A program made the position numbers and the translations under genes. From NCBI GenBank assembly GCA_017628435.1, contig JAGBZE010000200.1, forward strand, positions 1 to 6,073: a stretch of 6,073 nt of DNA. The letters are read 5' to 3'. Positions 1-5,819 of the stretch are shown piece after piece. The stretch comes from Akkermansia sp. (GTDB lineage Bacteria; Verrucomicrobiota; Verrucomicrobiia; Verrucomicrobiales; Akkermansiaceae). How positions within the stretch are numbered: position 1 is the stretch's first letter; every line of letters starts with the position of its first letter. The notes under the pieces were generated by a model. It was not told the DNA's origin. It saw only the letters and a list, made by a program, of their open reading frames with translations, and searched no databases.

Positions 1-205
1 CCTGGCCCGCACCCTCATGAAGAATGCCCCCACCATCCTGCTGGATGAACCCACCTCCGGCTTGGATGACGGCAACACCGATATTATCAAGAAACTGGTG
101 ACCCAGGATGCCGCCAGGCGTATCTGCATCATCAGCACTCACGACCAACGACTTCTCGAACTGGCAGATGATCTCATTGATTTTGACCATTCTGTACCTT
201 GCTAA
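1..205 (+). CDS. ABC transporter ATP-binding protein, C-terminal fragment (5' end outside window)
   Basis: Only the last 67 residues are visible; the first full codon is at base 2. They begin with LART, the usual continuation of the ABC signature helix. Next come the Walker B strand with catalytic glutamate (ILLDEP, fragment residues 12-17), the D-loop (SGLD, 19-22) and the switch histidine in STHD (H47). The Walker A and signature motifs lie upstream of the window. The protein would be a cytoplasmic ATPase. Its final 38 bases overlap the permease gene in another frame, so the two are almost certainly translated together as one transporter. The arrangement of one ATPase plus one FtsX-fold permease is that of the MacB/LolD/FtsE group. 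Which of these it belongs to cannot be decided from the fragment. Confidence 0.93.
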   Translation, partial: LARTLMKNAPTILLDEPTSGLDDGNTDIIKKLVTQDAARRICIISTHDQRLLELADDLIDFDHSVPC

Positions 206-1325
206 AGACACGGTACACCGCTGGTTCACGCGTGCCTCCAGTCCGCTGGCCCGCGTGCTGGTCGTTTATTTCCTTTCCCTCTGCGCCCTGTTTTTCCTGG
301 GCAGCTATGTTATCTCCGCCAAAGCCATACGCGACAAGATACGCAGCCGCGGCGGCGACCTGGTGGCCGCATTCTTTGTGATACCCGGCGGCAGCGGCTC
401 GCCCTGCATACCCAGCAGAGCAGAAACACAGGACCTGCTGGGAGCAGATTCTGTTGCAGTCATCCCTGCGGGAAGCGCCACTGCCGGCGAACGCCATCCC
501 GTGCAGATTATCACTTATGATTTCCGGCGCGCCGGGCAGTTCATGCCTCTGCTCTCGCCCAGCGGCGGCCCCACCCTGCTTTACCCGGAGGACAATGCCC
601 CCCTGCCGCCCGGCCCCGTGGATATCAGCGGCATCTCGCAGTGGAGCAATTTCACTGCCATGGTGCGCCACCTGCCCAGCGACCACCTGCTCATGCGCCT
701 TGTGCAGAATGGTGCCCTGCTGGTGCCGCCGGAACTGGTGGAGGGAATGAATGCCTCCAACTCCGGCTCGCGCTACATCCGCATGCTGCTTCAAGTGCAG
801 GAGCTGGAAAACGCTGAGTCACTGCACAGGATAAGCCGTTTTCTGAACAAACTCAAGACATTGGAGAAGCTGGAGGGCAATGTTTCCTCTGCCGCTGCCC
901 TTCTGGAGGAAATGGACATCATCCTGGGCAACCAGAACCAGTGCCGCGCCACTTTCTGCCTGGGCATTGTGGCCATTGTGGGCATTCTGCTCACGGCTCT
1001 TGCCGGCATGGAATACCGCCAGAACGAATTCATCTACACCCTCATGAAGAGTTTCGGCATCAATCCCATACTGCTGGTCGGCACCTTCATCATGGAAAAT
1101 CTGGTGCTGGTTTCCGTTTCGTTTGCGGCAGCTGTCACCACCTTCATGTACTCCCAGAAAATCATTGTCACCCAGTTCTTCAAAATGGGTATGTACTCTC
1201 TGGAATTACAGGAAATCATGCCCGAAATCCGACTGATATCCTTCACGCTCCTTTTCTGCGTGCTGATATCCTCCATCCCCATCATGGTGGCGGCAAACCG
1301 CCAGATTGGCCGCGTACTCAAATAA
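168..1325 (+). CDS. FtsX/MacB-superfamily ABC transporter permease
   Basis: This 385-residue inner-membrane protein has the FtsX-fold layout. TM1 is at about residues 28-50, followed by a large extracytoplasmic domain (about 51-258), then TM2 (259-281), TM3 (300-327) and TM4 (355-378). After TM2 the segment EYRQNEFIYTLMKSFG matches the R..E....(L)K..G coupling motif that contacts the ATPase in FtsX and MacB permeases. Residues 208-256 are rich in Leu, Glu and Lys and probably form a helical stalk or coiled coil. I chose ATG 168, which overlaps the ATPase end by 38 bases and gives a natural cytoplasmic N-terminus before TM1. An in-frame ATG at 108 would add 20 poorly structured residues overlapping conserved ATPase sequence, and TTG 177 is also possible. 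There is no clear ribosome binding site. At 385 residues it is longer than typical FtsX (about 300) and shorter than MacB (about 650). Substrate unknown. Confidence 0.88.
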   Translation: MISLILTILYLAKDTVHRWFTRASSPLARVLVVYFLSLCALFFLGSYVISAKAIRDKIRSRGGDLVAAFFVIPGGSGSPCIPSRAETQDLLGADSVAVIPAGSATAGERHPVQIITYDFRRAGQFMPLLSPSGGPTLLYPEDNAPLPPGPVDISGISQWSNFTAMVRHLPSDHLLMRLVQNGALLVPPELVEGMNASNSGSRYIRMLLQVQELENAESLHRISRFLNKLKTLEKLEGNVSSAAALLEEMDIILGNQNQCRATFCLGIVAIVGILLTALAGMEYRQNEFIYTLMKSFGINPILLVGTFIMENLVLVSVSFAAAVTTFMYSQKIIVTQFFKMGMYSLELQEIMPEIRLISFTLLFCVLISSIPIMVAANRQIGRVLK

Positions 1326-1356
1326 TTTTGTCAGCAGCGGTGCATGGTACATTTTG

Positions 1357-1387
1357 TGCTTGCAAGCAACCCAGATTGTGGTAGAAG
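1357..1387 (+). promoter_or_regulatory. possible promoter with 12-bp palindrome upstream of the DUF6941 gene
   Basis: The gap 1326-1454 separates the transporter from the DUF6941 gene. It contains a perfect 12-bp palindrome, TGCTTGCAAGCA (1357-1368). Inside the palindrome lies a possible -35 box, TTGCAA (1360-1365), with a weak -10 candidate, TAGAAG (1382-1387), 16 bases on. Each box matches consensus at only four of six positions. The palindrome could be an operator. The last bases before the start (1441-1453) are AT-rich with no ribosome binding site. A small CCCC/GGGG hairpin lies at 1405-1416. Confidence 0.22.
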
Positions 1388-1454
1388 TAGAGAAGTCATT
1401 TTTCCCCCGCTGTGGGGACATGCCAATTCTTAACTCCAACATTATATAAATACC

Positions 1455-1871
1455 ATGGATATTCAAGTTGCCGTTCTTTGCGACTACGCCGCCGACTATC
1501 AGGGCAAGCTCTGCGTGCAGGGTGCTTTCGATACTCTCTTCGCCCGTCAGTTCCCCGTGATTCACCCCGCTTGCGCTCTTGCGCTCCGCCTCTGCCTCAC
1601 CCCCGAGGACTCCGGCGACCACAAGCTCGGTATCTCCATCGTTGACGAGGACGGCAACGCCCTCGACAAGGAGCGCATGCCCATCGTTGGTGACCTCAAG
1701 GTGGCTCTGCCCGAAGGCGCTTCCTTCCTGACCCGCAACCTCATCATGAACTTCCAGGGCCTTCGCTTCGAGAAGGTTGGCACCTACGCCATCAACATCA
1801 CCCTCGACGGCGAGCTCGTGGCTTCCACTCCCCTCCGCCTCGTTATGGTGCAGCAGGGTGAGCAGGCCTAA
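1455..1871 (+). CDS. DUF6941 family protein
   Basis: This 138-residue cytoplasmic protein has no signal peptide and no membrane segment. I recognise the pattern of the DUF6941 family from the opening (VAVLCDYA), then GKLCVQGAFDTLFA, a conserved HP (residues 37-38), a strand of the LALRLCL type, and ISIVDEDG. These proteins are small, mostly beta-stranded and of unknown function. The family assignment is from memory. The ATG start at 1455 follows an AT-rich stretch without a Shine-Dalgarno sequence. The gene stands alone, with its own terminator 31 bases downstream. Codon choice is strongly biased (AAG for Lys, CTC or CTG for Leu, GAC, AAC, GGC), more so than in the minus-strand operon, which suggests high expression. 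Confidence 0.82.
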   Translation: MDIQVAVLCDYAADYQGKLCVQGAFDTLFARQFPVIHPACALALRLCLTPEDSGDHKLGISIVDEDGNALDKERMPIVGDLKVALPEGASFLTRNLIMNFQGLRFEKVGTYAINITLDGELVASTPLRLVMVQQGEQA

Positions 1872-1902
1872 GCCTCACACTTGAACAATCTTCTGTTCCC
1901 CA

Positions 1903-1945
1903 TCGCTCCTGTCCTCCCACGCGGAGGGCGGGAGCGAGCCTTTTT
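1903..1945 (+). terminator. intrinsic terminator of the DUF6941 gene
   Basis: TCGCTCC (1903-1909) pairs with GGAGCGA (1931-1937) and CCTCC (1913-1917) with GGAGG (1923-1927). The three bases between them pair as U-G, G-C, U-G in RNA, giving a near-continuous 15-bp stem with a 5-base loop. Three bases later comes TTTTT (1941-1945). Orientation and distance (31 bases after the stop codon) fit termination of the plus-strand gene. Confidence 0.88.
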
Positions 1946-1950
1946 CCGGT

Positions 1951-1994
1951 AAGAAAAGGGAATCTATCCCCCCCTAATCGTCATTGATGAGGGG
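1951..1994 (-). terminator. possible terminator of the leftward operon
   Basis: Read on the minus strand, a hairpin formed by CCCC (1971-1974 on plus) and GGGG (1991-1994), with one internal mismatch and eight pairs, is followed by a small GGGA/TCCC hairpin (1958-1970). The minus-strand tract TTTTCTT (1951-1957) comes next. It lies about 55 to 100 bases past the stop codon of the last operon gene. The stems are short, so efficiency is uncertain. Confidence 0.35.
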
Positions 1995-2047
1995 CTGAAA
2001 AAGACCCTCGTTCCAAAATCAAACTACCCAGCACGCGCTGATGACAA

Positions 2048-2998
2048 TTACAGCGCGCGTACAGCCTTGATGTAGGCCTCTCTGGCCGCCTCGGGCGTAA
2101 GCGGTGCTACAGCAGGCCCGGGCTCCGCAGCAGGCTTCTCAGGCTCCTGCTGCGGTTCCTCTGCAACCACCGGCTTCTCTTCCTCAGGCCAGTGGGTTGG
2201 AGTTTCAGGATATGTAATAGCCCCGTAATGACGCTTCTTAAGCATCTGCGCCACGGTCCGGCGCTTACCAATAATTGAGCGATGCGAGGTACGTGCCAGC
2301 AGCATATTACTCTTGGCATTCATATACGATACCTCCTTGCAGGAAAGCTGCCGTCTGAGGGTTTCCCGGGTGCTTTCAGGCACATTATTCTTACCCAGAC
2401 CCAGTTTATCTGCCAGCACACCGGCAGCAAACTCATTCATCTGCTGTCTGCCGTTCACTTCAATGGCAGTCAGCCTTTCCTCGCCCATGGGCATACGTAG
2501 CTCTACACCGCTCTTTTTGGCTGTTTTCCAGTGCAGAGAGCCATCCTTGCAGATACCGTTAATGACAAAGTACTCTTTATCCAGCAGATAGGCCATAGCC
2601 GCAAGTGAACTACCGGAAAATACATTGTCCATATCCCTTGTCAACTCGCCCATTACCTCCTGATCAACCAGAAGAGCAGAAGCCTGCTCACCCTCAAATT
2701 CTATCGATTCAGGCGTTCCCATTCCAGTTACTGAGGCTATGCGCGACAATAGCTGCGGCAAGCCTTCCGAATGCGATGTATCAGTCCCCATCACAAGAGC
2801 CGCACCAATTTTCCGGCCATCGTGGGAAAGAAAACTGATGCGCCATCCGTCGTACAATACACTCGCGCTGTTCTCATACGTTTCAGCATGGCTGAAACGG
2901 GATGAAACAGCATCCAGGGTCAACACTTCAACAGCCTGCGCCAATGTCGCAAGAAACAAGCCCGACACCAAGGCCGAGTACCGTACGAATGAGCGCAT
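2048..2998 (-). CDS. secreted protein of unknown function with proline/glutamate-rich C-terminal tail
   Basis: I do not recognise a family. From ATG 2998 the protein has 316 residues. It opens with a signal peptide (MRSFVRYSALVSGLFLATLAQA), so it should be exported, probably to the periplasm. The body (about residues 24-235) is mixed alpha/beta with no motif I can name. About residues 236-270 are basic. A linker rich in Pro, Glu and Ala (about 271-302) leads to a short predicted helix ending AYIKAVRAL. The upstream kinase's TGA overlaps this ATG by one base (TGATG), the pattern of translational coupling. A GTG at 3001 would add one residue and overlap by four bases, and is equally tenable. 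No Shine-Dalgarno is seen. The body has two cysteines, one in GICKDG and one in QLSCKE. Confidence 0.8.
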   Translation of the reverse strand: MRSFVRYSALVSGLFLATLAQAVEVLTLDAVSSRFSHAETYENSASVLYDGWRISFLSHDGRKIGAALVMGTDTSHSEGLPQLLSRIASVTGMGTPESIEFEGEQASALLVDQEVMGELTRDMDNVFSGSSLAAMAYLLDKEYFVINGICKDGSLHWKTAKKSGVELRMPMGEERLTAIEVNGRQQMNEFAAGVLADKLGLGKNNVPESTRETLRRQLSCKEVSYMNAKSNMLLARTSHRSIIGKRRTVAQMLKKRHYGAITYPETPTHWPEEEKPVVAEEPQQEPEKPAAEPGPAVAPLTPEAAREAYIKAVRAL

Positions 2999-4143
2999 CA
3001 CTTGCTGTACGATTTCATCAGTCGACGCACATATTTACCCATTGATATCAACTGACTGTCAATACTCTGGGCAAGCTTGAACTGATTACGGGCACGAATC
3101 AGATTATGCTCCGGCCTGGATGTGCGGAAATACTTATCGCCATCCAGATAGTCCGTCAGGAATCGGATGCCGATTTCTGTCGTGATAAGCCAGCCGGCAA
3201 AGGGCATGAACTCCACCTCCCTGGTTGTAAGGAAACCGTGAGCTGCATCCAGATACCCCTCCGCCAACGATTCAAAGAAAGGCATTTCCATGCGAACTTT
3301 GCTCAGATCCTCCTCATCTTCCTCGGCCATGCAGGTAGCCGTGCGCACCATGTCGCCGAAGTCATAGAGCACCGAACCAGGCATCACGGTATCAAGGTCA
3401 ATCACACAGACAGCATCGTCTGTCTCCTCGTCCAGCATCACATTGTTAATCTTGGTATCATTGTGCGTGATGCGAGTGGGAATTTCACCACTGGCCAGCA
3501 TATCAATGATGCGGGAATAGCGGGACTCCCAGCCCTTGAGCAGCTCCAGCTCAGCCTGGCAGTTAGCCACACGCCCCATTACATCTGCCTCTGCACTCTT
3601 CAGCAAATCGGCATAGCGCTTGGGAGTATTGTGGAAATCCGGAATGGATTCCTTGATATCCTCCGGGTTCATATCGCAGATAAGGTCCTGGAAGGAACCA
3701 AAGGCATAGCCAGCCTGGTAGGCCTGGCGGGTATTCTCCACCACATCATAGGTATGGGTACCCTCAATATTGTTGTAGCAGCGCCACATACCACCCTCTT
3801 CAGGCAGCACAATGTAATTGCGCCCACCACGGGCGGGGAAGAGATTCAGCGTCTGACCTGCGGCATCGCGGCGGCGGCGCAGCAGCTTCCATGTGATGTG
3901 GCGGGTCACCTTCTCCACATTGCGCATCACCTGAGCCGGATCCTTGAACACGTAGTCATTGATACGCTGCAGAATATAGCGCTCCTCCTGACCATCCTCT
4001 GTGCGATAACAGGCACGATAGGTAGTGTTGATATGGCCATTGCGCAATTCCTCACCATAGAGAAAATCACCGCCTACAGCAAACTGGTCACCAATGCGGG
4101 CAATACGCTCCGCTATAACACCTTCTGTAAGTTTTTCAGACAT
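2998..4143 (-). CDS. NahK-like N-acetylhexosamine 1-kinase (APH-fold sugar kinase)
   Basis: This 381-residue cytoplasmic kinase has the aminoglycoside-phosphotransferase/choline-kinase fold. It closely follows, as I recall that sequence, Bifidobacterium NahK (about 359 residues), which phosphorylates GlcNAc and GalNAc at C1 with ATP. Matching blocks include GHINTTY (36-42) in the nucleotide-binding lobe, RYILQRIN (55-62), MRNVE (73-77) and the catalytic loop THNDTKINN (226-234) with D229 as expected base. IDLDTVMPG (248-256) supplies the metal-binding aspartates, followed by YDFGDMVRT (260-268), and FLTDYLDGDKYF and PEHNLIR come near the end. In a mucin or milk-glycan user it would feed released N-acetylhexosamines into nucleotide-sugar or glycolytic routes. 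The usual partner, a galacto-N-biose phosphorylase, is not in the window. It sits in an operon between two exported proteins: 35 bases after the first and overlapping the next. Substrate is inferred. Confidence 0.85.
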   Translation of the reverse strand: MSEKLTEGVIAERIARIGDQFAVGGDFLYGEELRNGHINTTYRACYRTEDGQEERYILQRINDYVFKDPAQVMRNVEKVTRHITWKLLRRRRDAAGQTLNLFPARGGRNYIVLPEEGGMWRCYNNIEGTHTYDVVENTRQAYQAGYAFGSFQDLICDMNPEDIKESIPDFHNTPKRYADLLKSAEADVMGRVANCQAELELLKGWESRYSRIIDMLASGEIPTRITHNDTKINNVMLDEETDDAVCVIDLDTVMPGSVLYDFGDMVRTATCMAEEDEEDLSKVRMEMPFFESLAEGYLDAAHGFLTTREVEFMPFAGWLITTEIGIRFLTDYLDGDKYFRTSRPEHNLIRARNQFKLAQSIDSQLISMGKYVRRLMKSYSK

Positions 4144-4178
4144 AGATGAAGAGAATCTATATGTTTATTCTAAATGAC

Positions 4179-5003
4179 TTACTTAGAATCAGAAAGCTGA
4201 ATGGTCATAATCTTGGGAATATTGCGGGTCTGATCCTTCACCACAACATTCAGTACAGACTGACGATCTGACAGCATGAAAGAAGAAGCCTTCAGGCGCT
4301 TGTATGCCTTGGCAGACTTGTCAGCATATGAAAGCACAAAGTTAACCTGCTGCCCTTTTTCACCCTTGAAACTCCAGCTATTGGAAGCACAGATTCCGTT
4401 TTCAGGCATGAAAACACCAATCTTGCTCTCCTTCTTGTCCTTATAATCAGCCTGTTCAGAGGTGATAATCTGCAGAGGGAATGAGGAAAGATTAATGATA
4501 TGGACACCCTTGCGCGGGAAATCTTTCTCATTCAGAAACAGGGTCGTGGTCTTCTGGATTTCCTTGCTCGGAATCAGAATGCACACTGCCTTGCTGTCTA
4601 CAGAAGCATTTGTCTTCACAGAGAAAACGGGCGGCGGCAATTTAGCAGCGGCAGAGGGTTTGCCATTACCTGCCATATCCGCAGCAACACCGGGATCCTT
4701 ATCCCAGAAATCAATCACACCTCCCACGGGCTTCACACGGTCACTCGGCGTACGAGAACCCACTGTAATAGCCTTGAACTCTTTGCCGCTGCGCACGTAA
4801 AGAGGAGAGGGGAATGCCACTCCCGAGGGGGAACATACAACAAAACGAACACCTGTCTTCGGAGCAGCAGCTTCCGCAGCAGCATCAGTGGTTACAGCAG
4901 AAGGAGTAGCCGTCGGGCGCTTGCTGCCGCGGCGACCCTGTGCCTGCGACGGCATAAGAGCTACAGCAGCGGCGCAGATAAGCAAAATCGGGAAAAACTT
5001 CAT
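4179..5003 (-). CDS. secreted protein of unknown function, first gene of the leftward operon
   Basis: I do not recognise a family with confidence. The 274-residue protein starts with a signal peptide (MKFFPILLICAAAVALMPSQ, cleavage probably after AQG at 23). A low-complexity Ala/Thr/Pro stretch follows (about 24-50), then a beta-rich body with three cysteines (57, 141, 205). The segment LNEKDFPRKGVHIINLSSFP (157-176) resembles the strand-rich pattern of exported verrucomicrobial proteins. That is an impression, not a match. The start at 5003 is supported by the signal peptide and by a good promoter whose -10 box ends only 12 bases upstream, so the mRNA leader would be very short. No Shine-Dalgarno sequence is present. 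Only 35 bases separate its stop from the kinase start, with no terminator between them, so they probably share a transcript. Confidence 0.82.
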   Translation of the reverse strand: MKFFPILLICAAAVALMPSQAQGRRGSKRPTATPSAVTTDAAAEAAAPKTGVRFVVCSPSGVAFPSPLYVRSGKEFKAITVGSRTPSDRVKPVGGVIDFWDKDPGVAADMAGNGKPSAAAKLPPPVFSVKTNASVDSKAVCILIPSKEIQKTTTLFLNEKDFPRKGVHIINLSSFPLQIITSEQADYKDKKESKIGVFMPENGICASNSWSFKGEKGQQVNFVLSYADKSAKAYKRLKASSFMLSDRQSVLNVVVKDQTRNIPKIMTIQLSDSK

Positions 5004-5015
5004 GATGGTGATATA

Positions 5016-5043
5016 ATTATATTCTACGGGGAAATACTAGCAA
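5016..5043 (-). promoter_or_regulatory. sigma-70-type promoter of the leftward operon
   Basis: On the minus strand TTGCTA (5043-5038) and a perfect TATAAT (5021-5016) are 16 bases apart. The -10 box ends 12 bases before the ATG at 5003, so transcription would start about five bases upstream of the start codon and give a nearly leaderless mRNA. The rest of the gap up to 5224 holds two hairpins described separately. Confidence 0.5.
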
Positions 5044-5153
5044 GCCAAAGACTCTAAATCAAGCAGAAAATCCGAACAGGAGGAATTTCCAACTCATATA
5101 GCAGGCGGCAAAAGCTGTAACCGGTTCTTCTGTTCTGCTATCTACACGAAGGC

Positions 5154-5173
5154 CGCCCGGATTTCTCCGGGCG
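5154..5173 (-). terminator. GC-rich hairpin below the EF-hand gene
   Basis: CGCCCGGA (5154-5161) and TCCGGGCG (5166-5173) form a perfect 8-bp stem. After one mismatch three more pairs extend it (5150-5152 with 5175-5177). Read as the minus-strand transcript the loop is GAAA, a stable GNRA tetraloop, whereas the plus-strand loop is TTTC. There is no U-tract on either side, so it may stabilise a 3' end or act in Rho-dependent termination. It lies between the EF-hand stop and the promoter of the next gene. Confidence 0.5.
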
Positions 5174-5194
5174 ACCTCCATTGTCTCTATACTA

Positions 5195-5214
5195 TACCGT
5201 TGAAATCAACGGTA
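5195..5214 (-). terminator. second hairpin, 10 bases after the EF-hand stop codon
   Basis: TACCGTTGA (5195-5203) and TCAACGGTA (5206-5214) are perfect 9-base inverted repeats around AA. In RNA this would be an 8-bp stem with a 4-base loop. No U-tract follows on the minus strand. Together with the hairpin at 5154-5173 it probably forms the 3' boundary of the EF-hand transcript. As a near-perfect palindrome it could also bind a protein as DNA. Confidence 0.45.
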
Positions 5215-5224
5215 ATCATATAAC

Positions 5225-5782
5225 TTAGTTCTTTTCGCACTTGGGAGCGCAGCAGGGACGACGATGTCCCTTCGGGCCGCACTTCGGGCCGCGCTTGGCG
5301 AACTCAGCCTTGATGGCTTCCTTCTCAGCGTCGGAGATCTGACCGTCCTTGTCGGTGTCAAACTTCTCCATGAACTTGGCCTTGCGGGCCTCGAACTTGG
5401 CCTTCATCTCGGCCTTCTGCTCCTCGGTCAGCTGGGGACGCATACCCTTTCTGCCGCAGCACTTGCCGCAGCGCTTGCCGTGGCGGCCATGCTTGCGGAA
5501 CTTAGGAGCGTTCTTTTTGAACTCAGCCTTGATGGCTTCCTTCTCGGCATCGGAAATCTGACCATCCTTGTCGGTGTCGAACTTTTCCATGAACTTAGCC
5601 TTGCGCTCAGCCTTGCGAGCCTCGAACTTGGCCTTCATCTCAGCCTTCTGCTCCTCCGTCAGCTGGGGACGCTGCATCTTCATGCAGCAGGGCTTCTGGG
5701 GGGCGCAGCAGGGCTTCTGGGGGCACTCCTGAGCCACGAGGGGCATGGCGGCGAACAGAGCGATAAGCAGGGACTTCTTCAT
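5225..5782 (-). CDS. secreted cysteine- and lysine-rich protein with two EF-hand loops
   Basis: This 185-residue protein opens with a signal peptide (MKKSLLIALFAAMPLVAQ), so it acts outside the cytoplasm. Two canonical EF-hand loops, DTDKDGQISDAE, lie at residues 69-80 and 142-153. They have acidic or polar ligands at positions 1, 3, 5 and 9, Gly at 6, Ile at 8 and Glu at 12, as expected for calcium binding. Each is preceded by a long charged helix. The two modules (38-88 and 115-161) are identical except for a 4-residue insert, ERKA (59-62), in the first. Cysteine-rich basic segments flank them: 12 cysteines after the signal, including a repeated QKPCC near the N-terminus and CGKCC at 105-109. 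These could form disulfides or bind metal. The gene is apparently monocistronic. Codon use is strongly biased (AAG, GAG, GCC, TTC), suggesting high expression. Confidence 0.88.
   Translation of the reverse strand: MKKSLLIALFAAMPLVAQECPQKPCCAPQKPCCMKMQRPQLTEEQKAEMKAKFEARKAERKAKFMEKFDTDKDGQISDAEKEAIKAEFKKNAPKFRKHGRHGKRCGKCCGRKGMRPQLTEEQKAEMKAKFEARKAKFMEKFDTDKDGQISDAEKEAIKAEFAKRGPKCGPKGHRRPCCAPKCEKN
5300..5440 (-). repeat. internal duplication, second EF-hand module
   Basis: This encodes residues 115-161 of the EF-hand protein. It aligns with 5519-5671 over 141 bases with 10 mismatches by my count, all silent, so both encode the same 47 residues. The other copy has an extra 12 bases. Confidence 0.9.
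5519..5671 (-). repeat. internal duplication, first EF-hand module
   Basis: This encodes residues 38-88 of the EF-hand protein, including the 4-residue ERKA insert absent from the copy at 5300-5440. The insert looks like a small tandem slip of the neighbouring EARKA codons. Confidence 0.9.
5684..5724 (-). repeat. 21-bp tandem repeat encoding the CAPQKPC-type heptad
   Basis: Nineteen identical bases (from gcagcaggg through the following G-run) recur with a 21-bp period at 5684 and 5705. They encode the repeated QKPCC segments near the N-terminus of the mature EF-hand protein. The G-runs (six and five G on plus) make this a possible slippage site. Confidence 0.75.
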
Positions 5783-5819
5783 ATATTATTGTCTTTCTTT
5801 GTTTAGATTTCAGGACTTG

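Noticed and set aside
174..794. Minus-strand open frame of 206 codons
   Set aside because: It is antisense to the permease, with His/Ala/Gly-rich composition typical of shadow frames in GC-rich genes.
1..1325. Firm naming as FtsE/FtsX of cell division
   Set aside because: The ATPase is mostly outside the window, and the permease has a larger extracytoplasmic domain than ordinary FtsX, so MacB- or Lol-like roles are equally possible.
1206..1622. Minus-strand open frame crossing the permease end and the DUF6941 start
   Set aside because: It overlaps two well-supported genes and a likely promoter region and has no recognisable domain.
2029..2040. CAGC/GCTG hairpin just after the last operon gene
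   Set aside because: The stem is only four base pairs, and the T-rich stretch that follows on the minus strand is interrupted, so it is too weak to call a terminator.
2998..4143. Aminoglycoside resistance phosphotransferase
   Set aside because: The fold is shared, but the motifs (GHINTTY, THNDTKINN, IDLDTVMPG, PEHNLIR) match N-acetylhexosamine kinases, not resistance enzymes.
3106..4149. Long plus-strand open frame (347 codons) opposite the sugar kinase
   Set aside because: It is antisense to a kinase with clear motifs, and its translation has low-complexity His/Ile-rich composition and no recognisable domain.
5264..5806. Plus-strand open frame of 180 codons opposite the EF-hand gene
   Set aside because: Its Leu/Gly-rich translation is the mirror of biased Lys/Glu/Ala codons on the other strand, and it repeats only because the EF-hand module does.
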